Source: an uncultured Fretibacterium sp.
GTDB lineage: Bacteria > Synergistota > Synergistia > Synergistales > Aminobacteriaceae
Direction of reading: 5' to 3'
Length of the DNA stretch: 6,876 nt
Assembly (NCBI GenBank): GCA_937892105.1
Contig: CALAUZ010000331.1
Coordinates: 1-6,876 of the forward strand
Both the position numbers and the translations under genes were made by a program. Numbering within the stretch: position 1 is the first letter of the stretch; every line of letters begins with the position of its first letter. Below, in pieces: positions 1 through 4,615 of the stretch. The notes beneath the pieces were generated by a model. It saw only the letters and a program-made list of their open reading frames with translations, was not told the DNA's origin and did not search any database.

Positions 1-198
1 GCCGAACAGTATTTGACGGTTTCCTTTTTAGGGCCGGAGGGCTATTTTCCCCGTCGCAGCAAATCTTGTCCCAAATATTTTTACTCTTAGGTAAAGGATG
101 TGAGTTCTCTCCTATGGTGAAAAATTTTTTGCGTGATTTTTGGGGCAATCGGGTAGTCTCGGCGGGGCTTTTATTAAACCATAAGGAGGATATTTTTT
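1..198 (+). other. Left-end leader, no confident gene
   Basis: No complete gene is visible here. Two frames are open at the left edge. One runs from base 1 to a TAG at 88-90 (29 codons). The other runs from base 3 to a TGA at 243-245 (80 codons) and would overlap the first confident gene. Either could be the tail of an upstream gene, but neither has a recognisable motif. A short stem (155-160 with 164-169, two G-U pairs, 3-base loop) precedes TTTATT and could be a weak terminator. The segment ends in a strong ribosome binding site, AAGGAGGA at 183-190, eight bases before the ATG at 199. I found no convincing -35/-10 pair. Confidence 0.35.
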
Positions 199-390
199 AT
201 GTTAGACAATTTGCACGAGTTCTTGCAATCTTCGTACTCAAATGATTCATTAAGAAGCAGAACGCTCTACTTACACACCAAAAACGTTCTGCAAAAAGAT
301 TTCTTAGAGGCTAGCTTCTCCATCGTCAGGAAATATTTGGCGGAGAGAAACTTATTCCTCGGAAATGAGGCTCATTATGCTGGATTATAA
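199..390 (+). CDS. Small hypothetical phage protein (63 aa)
   Basis: Product not recognised. The ATG at 199 is set by an excellent ribosome binding site (AAGGAGGA, 183-190). The 63-residue protein is soluble-looking and probably mostly helical, with a mixed charged/hydrophobic pattern such as DFLEASFSIVRKYLAERN. It has no cysteines, no membrane segment and no known motif. Its last 14 bases overlap the preferred start of the next gene at 377, which suggests translational coupling at the head of the operon. It looks like a typical phage early accessory protein. Confidence that it is expressed comes from the ribosome binding site and the overlap, not from homology. Confidence 0.65.
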   Translation: MLDNLHEFLQSSYSNDSLRSRTLYLHTKNVLQKDFLEASFSIVRKYLAERNLFLGNEAHYAGL

Positions 391-685
391 AGCTATTGCC
401 TCGCCAGGGTATGAGCTGCCTGATATTATACAGGATAGCATCATCCCTAAGGGGTATATCCCATCTTATGACACTATCGTTATGCTCAAACTTCAAGCCC
501 GTCAGCTTAAGCTAAAGGCTTTCATCACTGCTTTCTATGACAATTCAGGCAAAGACAAAAAATTTGCTTCGGCTTGCTGGGATTTGGGCACAACTTTTGA
601 TAACGGCATGAGAGAAGCTGAATTAGCTAGAAGCTGCGGAGGCTTTGACCCAGATTTCGCTGTACGTGAATCGTGCCCGTTCTGA
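377..685 (+). CDS. Hypothetical phage protein (102 aa)
   Basis: Product not recognised. The frame can be extended to an ATG at 365. The ATG at 377 is preferred because GAGG (367-370) lies six bases upstream of it, giving 102 residues beginning MLDYKAIASPGYELPD. The N-terminal half is rich in proline and isoleucine (ELPDIIQDSIIPKGYIPSYD). A basic helix follows (around LKLQARQLKLKAFITAF, residues 38-54), then an acidic C-terminal third with three cysteines. There is no signal peptide, membrane span or known fold motif. It overlaps the previous gene by 14 bases and ends 17 bases before the next start, consistent with one operon. Confidence 0.6.
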   Translation: MLDYKAIASPGYELPDIIQDSIIPKGYIPSYDTIVMLKLQARQLKLKAFITAFYDNSGKDKKFASACWDLGTTFDNGMREAELARSCGGFDPDFAVRESCPF

Positions 686-702
686 AAGAAGGTGATTTTT
701 CT

Positions 703-963
703 ATGCAACATTATATCGGGAAAACTTTTGATGAGTTCTGCGAAGAAATTTGTATAGACTGCCTCTGCGGTGATGATTTGTGCAGTCCCCTCGAAAGAAG
801 CTGCCATTTTCAGGGAGATATGGAAGAACTCAAAAAGTATTGTGATGAAGCTGACGTGTGCAAAAGCAATCTGCTCCACTGCTCACAAGATGATCACTGC
901 TGCTTTGATAACCCTTATGAGGATTTACCACCAGATAGGGATTACAAATTCGCTAATCTTTAA
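703..963 (+). CDS. Acidic cysteine-rich small protein (86 aa)
   Basis: Not recognised. The frame opens at a GTG at 673. The ATG at 703 is chosen because AAGAAGGTGA ends about eight bases before it. The 86-residue product has 11 cysteines and many Asp/Glu residues. Five cysteines cluster near the N-terminus in the order FCEEIC, DCLC, DDLC, a sixth follows in RSCHF, and five more lie in the second half (YC, DVC, LHC, HCC). Two histidines (HC, DHCC) sit beside cysteines. The pattern suggests metal binding, possibly two zinc or Fe-S sites, though spacings match no family I know. Disulfide bonding is unlikely because there is no export signal. The C-terminus is Pro/Asp-rich (NPYEDLPPDRDY). Confidence 0.6.
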   Translation: MQHYIGKTFDEFCEEICIDCLCGDDLCSPLERSCHFQGDMEELKKYCDEADVCKSNLLHCSQDDHCCFDNPYEDLPPDRDYKFANL

Positions 964-971
964 TTCTTAGC

Positions 972-1005
972 CCGGAGGCTTACTCATGCTCCGGCAATCT
1001 TTTTT
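972..1005 (+). terminator. Possible weak terminator or attenuator hairpin
   Basis: CCGGAG (972-977) is repeated inverted as CTCCGG (989-994) with an 11-base loop. Five bases later comes a run of six T residues (1000-1005). The stem is short and the T tract is offset, so termination would be partial at best. It falls in a 63-base gap between genes, the largest gap before the terminator at 5368. A competing small hairpin (AGCC/GGCT around 969-980) overlaps the left arm. Confidence 0.35.
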
Positions 1006-1026
1006 CTTATTTCTTAGGAGGTTTTT

Positions 1027-1305
1027 ATGAGTTTATTTGATGATGATTTGTTCTTGGCTGAACAAAAAAATAACCGCGCTCTCGCTTTTTGGGGCAATAA
1101 TTCCATCGCTCTTCACAGGCTCATTGATGACTTAGACCATGAAACCGGCAAATGGATGACACCGCAGGATAATGAGGCTGTAAAGGTTTTATTGACTACT
1201 CTCAGAACTGCTCAGACCATCATTTATAACCATTACCGCGAAGCTATCTCAACTTCAGAATGTTCAACAGGCAGAAAGTCTTCGAAATTGACCAGTTGCC
1301 TATAG
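1027..1305 (+). CDS. Hypothetical helical phage protein (92 aa)
   Basis: Not recognised. AGGAGG (1016-1021) five bases before the ATG fixes the start. The protein has an acidic N-terminus (MSLFDDDLFL), an FW at residues 21-22, a TPQD motif at 45-48 and a predicted helix through residues 49-73. The last roughly 17 residues are Ser/Thr/Lys-rich and low in information. In the same stretch another frame (1260-1388) encodes more protein-like sequence, so the true C-terminus may be altered by a frameshift. The core (W/FW, D-x-D, TPxD, then a Leu-rich helix) weakly resembles the product of 2650-2910. That hints at a distant paralogue, but only by eye. Confidence 0.6.
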   Translation: MSLFDDDLFLAEQKNNRALAFWGNNSIALHRLIDDLDHETGKWMTPQDNEAVKVLLTTLRTAQTIIYNHYREAISTSECSTGRKSSKLTSCL

Positions 1306-1388
1306 GCTTAGAACTTTCGGACGGCGACAGAGCTGCTCTCTATGGCTGGCCCGATATGTTCGTTCATGAGGTCAGTCATGTCAAATAG
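1260..1388 (+). CDS. Small overlapping ORF (42 aa), possible frameshifted tail
   Basis: A 42-residue frame begins at ATG 1260, inside the 3' end of the preceding gene, and ends at TAG 1386-1388, ten bases into the next one. Its sequence looks protein-like: VFEIDQLPIGLELSDGD, then AALYGWPDMFVHE. Its 3' end carries the GAGGT that serves the next start, a pattern also seen at the end of thyX here. There is no good ribosome binding site of its own, and no upstream start other than 1260. It is either a translationally coupled small gene or the natural C-terminus of the 1027 gene displaced by a single-base indel. I saw no classic slippery heptamer for programmed -1 frameshifting. Confidence 0.45.
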   Translation: MFNRQKVFEIDQLPIGLELSDGDRAALYGWPDMFVHEVSHVK

Positions 1389-1770
1389 AGTACCTAGATT
1401 CGTTCGTGAAAATATTGAACGCCTTAGAGATGAATGCAGAGAAAAAAATCTTTCTCTCATAGGGTTAAGCAGGCTTACAGGCGTAGCAATTAAGGCTATT
1501 TCACAGTACGCAAACGGGGAAGCTATACCCCGAGCAGAGAACTACAACAAACTTGCTGAGTTCTTCGAATGGCGGTTCTGGAGCAATGCGTTTGAAGATG
1601 TTTTGACCTTAACCCCCTGTCCGTTCTGTAATGATGAGGCTGGAATACTCAGAACTTTTCCGTCTATGGGGAAACCAGAGTTCGTTGTTCAATGCTGGGG
1701 CTGTAATACCAGAACTAATTACTTTTCGTCGCCTGATGAGGCGGCTGAGGCTTGGAACAGGAGAGCTTGA
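1378..1770 (+). CDS. XRE-type HTH fused to Lar-like zinc ribbon (130 aa)
   Basis: Two domains are visible. Residues about 9-66 form an XRE/Cro-type helix-turn-helix (NLSLIGLSRLTGV, then AISQYANGEAIP), ending in the motif ENYNKLAEFFEW. Residues 79-130 match the Lar restriction-alleviation family: a four-cysteine zinc ribbon (PCPFC at C81/C84, CWGC at C106/C109) and the family's typical ending with Ala/Glu before AWNRR. Lar of the E. coli Rac prophage reduces type I restriction of incoming DNA; stand-alone Lar-like proteins are common in phages. The fusion to an HTH is an observation here, and its function is inferred. The start at ATG 1378 is chosen over 1342 because GAGGT (1368-1372) precedes it by five bases. 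The gene ends two bases before the next GTG start. Confidence 0.75.
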   Translation: MSNRVPRFVRENIERLRDECREKNLSLIGLSRLTGVAIKAISQYANGEAIPRAENYNKLAEFFEWRFWSNAFEDVLTLTPCPFCNDEAGILRTFPSMGKPEFVVQCWGCNTRTNYFSSPDEAAEAWNRRA

Positions 1771-1772
1771 TT

Positions 1773-2069
1773 GTGAGAGTTTTCAAATCACAACAGCCTC
1801 CTCTTCTGGCTGCTGATCTCTTCTTTGAACAGGCTAGTGATGACCGCTTCAAATTAGGCAAATGCTACTCCATCACTAACACTCAGTTTCCACGCCCTCA
1901 TCCTACAGATGACAGCTTCTATAACCCCATTTCAGGGCATGGCTGCCTGTTCAGGTTTGACGGCTTAAAAGGAAGGCATTACTGCTTCACGGAAATTAAA
2001 GGCAATTGGCGCAGAACTTTTACAAATGAACAGCTCATTGGCAAATTTATTAAGGATGTCAATTCATGA
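1773..2069 (+). CDS. Hypothetical phage protein, GTG start (98 aa)
   Basis: Not assigned a function. The frame extends to a TTG at 1752. CAGGAG (1758-1763) sits nine bases before the GTG at 1773, two bases after the previous stop, so GTG 1773 is preferred (98 residues). The C-terminal half has a strongly patterned sequence (GCLFRFDGLKGRHYCF, then EIKGNWRRTFTNEQLIGKF). It looks like a compact beta-rich domain seen in small phage proteins, but I cannot name a family. Aromatic and basic residues (GRHYCF, WRR) could bind nucleic acid or nucleotides; this is conjecture. The stop overlaps the next start as ATGA at 2066-2069. Confidence 0.6.
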   Translation: MRVFKSQQPPLLAADLFFEQASDDRFKLGKCYSITNTQFPRPHPTDDSFYNPISGHGCLFRFDGLKGRHYCFTEIKGNWRRTFTNEQLIGKFIKDVNS

Positions 2070-2281
2070 GCAAAATTTTTACTCCCCCAGAGTTCGTCGT
2101 TAAAAATATAAGAACTTTGCGCAAATCAAGAAATCATAAGGGCTTATCTCTCGCTGAATTAGAGAGGCTGACTGACGTCTTTTCGTCGCATCTTTGTCGC
2201 TATGAGATTCACGGTGCTGTTCCCCAAAAAGATAATTACAACAAATTAGCTGCTTTCTTTGGCTGGGAGGCTTGGAAATGA
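2066..2281 (+). CDS. Small XRE-type HTH protein (71 aa)
   Basis: A single helix-turn-helix domain of the XRE/Cro type occupies nearly the whole 71 residues. The first helix is IRTLRKSRNHKG (15-26). The HTH pair is LSLAELERLTDV then SSHLCRYEIHGAVP (28-53). It closes with DNYNKLAAFFGWEAW (56-70). Size and layout fit a Cro-like or operon-specific DNA-binding regulator. The recognition helix has Ser-Ser-His-Leu-Cys-Arg-Tyr at the usual contact positions. The start is an ATGA overlap with the preceding gene, with AAGGA nine bases upstream, and its stop overlaps the next start as ATGA at 2278. The closing motif is shared with the HTH proteins at 1378 and 3475. Confidence 0.75.
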   Translation: MSKIFTPPEFVVKNIRTLRKSRNHKGLSLAELERLTDVFSSHLCRYEIHGAVPQKDNYNKLAAFFGWEAWK

Positions 2282-2499
2282 CTAAGGCTAAATCTATTGA
2301 CCGCTTAGAACTCACTCGGCGGAATTTTGGACAAAAGATGTATGGAGACAGTTATTACCCTAAAACACCTGAACACTACCCTAAAACATTGGAGCACAGA
2401 GAAGGCTACAGCACTTGCCCTAACTGTGGACAGGAGACGCTTATTCATGAAGACGGCTGTATGCATTGCAGGTCTTGCGGCTGGAGTGCATGCGGATAG
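2278..2499 (+). CDS. Zinc ribbon protein resembling NrdJ C-terminal finger (73 aa)
   Basis: Residues 47-73 carry six cysteines in the order CPNCG, then EDGCMHCRSCGWSACG (C47, C50, C61, C64, C67, C72). This closely resembles the small zinc-binding tail at the C-terminus of class II (cobalamin-dependent) ribonucleotide reductases, usually CPxCG...EGCxxCxxCGxSxC. Here it stands alone without a catalytic subunit. The function is therefore open: reductase partner, nucleic-acid binder, or independent zinc protein. Residues 27-40 are a tandem heptad, YPKTPEH-YPKTLEH. The start at ATG 2278 is set by GGGAGG (2264-2269) and the ATGA overlap; an in-frame TTG at 2272 is less likely. thyX lies about 390 bases downstream. 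Confidence 0.7.
   Translation: MTKAKSIDRLELTRRNFGQKMYGDSYYPKTPEHYPKTLEHREGYSTCPNCGQETLIHEDGCMHCRSCGWSACG
2356..2397 (+). repeat. 21-bp in-frame tandem duplication
   Basis: Two adjacent 21-base units (2356-2376 and 2377-2397) match at 17 positions by my count and encode YPKTPEH and YPKTLEH. They lie in the linker before the zinc ribbon. The duplication keeps frame and may set linker length. Confidence 0.8.
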
Positions 2500-2515
2500 A
2501 AAGAAGGATTATCAA

Positions 2516-2653
2516 ATGAATTTTGAGCTGTTTCTGCTTTTAGCTTTTATCGGTGGATACATCGCCATAAAAGGAGTTATTGAGGCTTTCGCTATCTTAA
2601 GATGCTTCGATTGGCTAAGAGAATTCGGATACTCAAAGGAGGATGAAGAATGA
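2516..2653 (+). CDS. Single-pass membrane microprotein (45 aa)
   Basis: AAGAAGGA (2501-2508) lies seven bases before the ATG at 2516. The gene's TGA overlaps the next start as ATGA. The 45-residue product has one hydrophobic stretch (residues about 3-28: FELFLLLAFIGGYIAI then VIEAFAIL), interrupted by Lys19. A short amphipathic segment (RCFDWLREFGYS) follows, with a charged tail KEDEE. A single transmembrane helix with the C-terminus probably cytoplasmic is the simplest reading. Longer upstream starts in this frame exist (2327) but run through the zinc-ribbon gene and have no ribosome binding site. Function unknown. Holin activity is not suggested, since no lysis genes are nearby. A host-membrane or exclusion role is possible. 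Confidence 0.6.
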   Translation: MNFELFLLLAFIGGYIAIKGVIEAFAILRCFDWLREFGYSKEDEE

Positions 2654-2910
2654 ATAAATTCAATCGCCAGTTTAATGCTGCGTGTTTTAGAGTCGGTTTC
2701 TGGCAGGATTTAACCGCTAAATTTGCTGACTTCGATCCCCTCGTTAAGCAAAGATTTTTCCTCACTCCTGATGACATTCTCACACTGAAAAACATTCATA
2801 AGGCTCTTTGGGAGTGCTATTCCGCCGCTAAGGAAAAATCTAGAGTTCATCATCAGACTTTGAATAATTTGAAGGAGGCTTTCTTGCATGAACGTACAAT
2901 TATTAACTAG
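2650..2910 (+). CDS. Hypothetical helical phage protein (86 aa)
   Basis: Not recognised. The start is an ATGA overlap with a strong ribosome binding site (AAAGGAGGA, 2635-2643). The protein is basic and mostly helical, with aromatic clusters (FRVGFWQDL, residues 13-21, and QRFFLTPDD, 34-42) and a long C-terminal helix (KNIHKALWECYSAAKEKS). It has no signal or membrane span. It shares an FW, a D-x-D, a TPxD and a following Leu-rich helix with the product of 1027-1305. It overlaps thyX by 23 bases, and its 3' end contains the thyX ribosome binding site, so the two are likely co-translated. Confidence 0.65.
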   Translation: MNKFNRQFNAACFRVGFWQDLTAKFADFDPLVKQRFFLTPDDILTLKNIHKALWECYSAAKEKSRVHHQTLNNLKEAFLHERTIIN

Positions 2911-3478
2911 TGAACAAAGTTTTTGGGACTTGGAACAGTTTGCTGCTCTCGCCGCTTTGACTTGTCATGCTAACGCAGAGAAAAAGCATGTGCCCTCTGA
3001 TGTACTAAAGCGCATAATCAAGGCCGGACACGAGAGCATACTGGAGCACATAACGCTGACATACAGTGTGAAGGAATTGTCGCGTGCATGTCTGCAAGAG
3101 TTAGCGAGGCACCGGCATATCAGCTTGAGTGTGGAAAGCACGAGGCACACACTGAGAAAGAGCATAAAAGAACATTTTGGGCAATTTGTAAATCAGCTCA
3201 GTGGCGAGATGTTACATGTCTATTTTCAGTTAAAGGACGTAACAGATGATTATTCTGACATGCCGAACGATGAGTTGAAGTACTATCTGCCGGAATTTTG
3301 GCCCACTAACCTTATCCTTACCGTGAACATTAGGGAGCTGCGACATATTCTCAACTTACGTACTGCTCCGGCTGCTCTGAAAGAATTTCGGATTTTAGGA
3401 CACGCTCTCTTTGAGGCTGTTCCCCAAAGGTTCAGATATTTGCTTATAGACTGCGTGCATGAGGAGGTCTTGGCATGA
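2888..3478 (+). CDS. thyX: Flavin-dependent thymidylate synthase ThyX
   Basis: ThyX makes dTMP from dUMP using methylene-tetrahydrofolate, FAD and NADPH in the cytoplasm. The signature RHRxxSxxxxSxR is intact at residues 74-86 (RHRHISLSVESTR). The preceding segment GHESILEH (47-54) and the C-terminal NIRELRHILNLR (147-158), which supplies conserved substrate-binding/catalytic arginines, are also in place. At 196 residues it is shorter than most homologues (about 215-250) but lacks no recognisable core motif. The start at ATG 2888 has AAGGAGG (2872-2878) upstream. The central part uses ATA, AAG, GAG, ACG/ACA and CAC codons unlike the flanking genes, while both ends look local. It probably raises thymidine supply for phage DNA synthesis. 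The stop overlaps the next gene as ATGA. Confidence 0.92.
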   Translation: MNVQLLTSEQSFWDLEQFAALAALTCHANAEKKHVPSDVLKRIIKAGHESILEHITLTYSVKELSRACLQELARHRHISLSVESTRHTLRKSIKEHFGQFVNQLSGEMLHVYFQLKDVTDDYSDMPNDELKYYLPEFWPTNLILTVNIRELRHILNLRTAPAALKEFRILGHALFEAVPQRFRYLLIDCVHEEVLA

Positions 3479-3942
3479 TAAGGATAACGGGGAAAACTAT
3501 TAGCGATGACCCTGTCGCTCTTAAGTATACTAAGGACTTAAAGGCTTACCGCGCAAGGTTTTCTTTGACACAGGGAGAACTAGCTAAAATTGTTGGCGTT
3601 TCTGCAACTTTAATTAGCTATTATGAAAGAGGAGAACACCCGATGCCGGTCGAACTCTATAACAAATTAGCTGCCGTCTTTCGTTGGCCTCGTTACAGGC
3701 AAGGTCTTCATGAAACTCTTACCTTGGACTTCGATGACACACCACAGGAAAAGCCTAAATGTGAGGTACTTAAACATGATGAGCCTAAACATAATGAAGC
3801 TCCTAACAAAGGCTTCATCACAAAAAAACAGCTCGACGATTTACAGACTATCGCTGGCATTAAAGGCTGCTCACTGTCGGAACTGCTCGACAAACTCATC
3901 GCTCCTTATTCGGACGCTTTGAAGGTTATGCGTAATCTATAG
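3475..3942 (+). CDS. XRE-family HTH regulator with extra C-terminal domain (155 aa)
   Basis: This is the most canonical HTH in the window. Residues about 20-70 read LKAYRARFSLTQGELAKIVGVS, then ATLISYYERGEHP and LYNKLAAVFRW, a textbook XRE/Cro/CI fold with the conserved Gln33 and the SYYERG recognition end. A polar linker (residues 86-112) contains the near-repeat KHDEPKHNEAP. The C-terminal segment (KKQLDDLQTIAGIKGCSLSELLDKLI, 117-142) is helical and resembles a small dimerisation or ribbon-helix-helix-like module. No peptidase (LexA/CI Ser-Lys) domain is present, so it is not an SOS-cleavable repressor. GAGGAGG (3461-3467) and an ATGA overlap with thyX define the start. A regulator of this operon or of the promoter at 5481 is plausible but unproven. 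Confidence 0.8.
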   Translation: MIRITGKTISDDPVALKYTKDLKAYRARFSLTQGELAKIVGVSATLISYYERGEHPMPVELYNKLAAVFRWPRYRQGLHETLTLDFDDTPQEKPKCEVLKHDEPKHNEAPNKGFITKKQLDDLQTIAGIKGCSLSELLDKLIAPYSDALKVMRNL

Positions 3943-3955
3943 AAGGTGAAAATTC

Positions 3956-4615
3956 TTGAACATTTTCAATGCCGCTGATCTCTCTATGCCTCACTTAACC
4001 GTTCTCATTTACGCTACTCCAGGCATGGGGAAAACTACCCTGTTAGGCTCACTACAAGGGAAAACTCTCATTATTGACGTTGATAAAGGCACTTCCGTAT
4101 TGGCAGGAAACAAAAACGTTGATATTGTCAGATTAGGAAAAAATTCTGATGAACTCAGACAGATTATCTTGGAGCTTAAAGCTAAATGTGATTATGACAA
4201 TGTCTGCATCGATTCTCTATCAGAACTTGAAGGCTCTATGCTCTCTGAATTAGCTAGAAAAGGCAGAAACAACGGCGTCCCTGAACTCGGAGACTACAAC
4301 CGCGTTGACTGCTTCCTCATTGACTGGTGCAGATTAGCTCGCGATATTGACGCTAACATCTTCTTCACTGCTTGGGAAAAGTATACAGACTTATCTTCCC
4401 CAACTGGTGAAAAAGTTACCGCAGTCAGGCCGATGCTCAGAGATAAAAATATTGAAAGAGTTTGCGGTCTTTGCGACATCGTTGGCCGTATCGAAATTGA
4501 CGGCGAAAATGGTGAACGCTTCGTTTGCCTTGAAGGCAGTTCTCGCAAAATCGCTAAGGACAGAATCTTCAAAAGAACTAGGTGTGCCTTCAATGACATT
4601 ATTCAGGCTTCATGA
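3956..4615 (+). CDS. Sak4-like phage P-loop ATPase / recombinase (AAA_24)
   Basis: The 219-residue protein fits the phage nucleotide-binding (AAA_24/Sak4) family, a single RecA-like core. These proteins bind ssDNA and promote annealing or recombination together with a phage SSB. Walker A is at residues 20-28 (ATPGMGKTT), followed by the strand GKTLIIDVDKG (35-45). Walker B is around NVCIDSLSEL (82-91). FFTAWEK (136-142) sits where the family has its polar sensor strand. The basic C-terminus KIAKDRIFKRTR may contact DNA. The start is TTG at 3956, chosen because AGAAGGTGA (3941-3949) is correctly placed; the next in-frame ATG would cut ten residues. It overlaps the downstream J-domain/DUF669 frame by 23 bases, the usual Sak4-SSB gene pairing. 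Confidence 0.82.
   Translation: MNIFNAADLSMPHLTVLIYATPGMGKTTLLGSLQGKTLIIDVDKGTSVLAGNKNVDIVRLGKNSDELRQIILELKAKCDYDNVCIDSLSELEGSMLSELARKGRNNGVPELGDYNRVDCFLIDWCRLARDIDANIFFTAWEKYTDLSSPTGEKVTAVRPMLRDKNIERVCGLCDIVGRIEIDGENGERFVCLEGSSRKIAKDRIFKRTRCAFNDIIQAS

Noticed and set aside
13..47. TTGACG resembling a -35 box
   Set aside because: No -10 at 16-18 bases; the nearest AT-rich hexamer is about 23 bases away.
3..245. 80-codon frame open from the left edge
   Set aside because: No recognisable motif. It runs through the strong ribosome binding site at 183-190 and into the 199 gene. It could be a gene tail but cannot be supported.
535..879. Minus-strand frame of 114 codons
   Set aside because: It lies opposite two plus-strand genes with good ribosome binding sites. 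No minus-strand ribosome binding site or motif is evident; it is a shadow.
2327..2515. Upstream extension of the membrane microprotein frame
   Set aside because: It overlaps the zinc-ribbon coding sequence. The start at 2516 has its own AAGAAGGA.
4347..4592. Upstream extension of the J-domain frame
   Set aside because: It overlaps the Sak4-like gene, has no motif, and the J-domain start at 4593 has a suitable ribosome binding site.
4294..4599. Minus-strand frame of 101 codons
   Set aside because: It lies entirely opposite the Sak4-like ATPase, whose Walker motifs prove the plus frame. Composition looks like a shadow.
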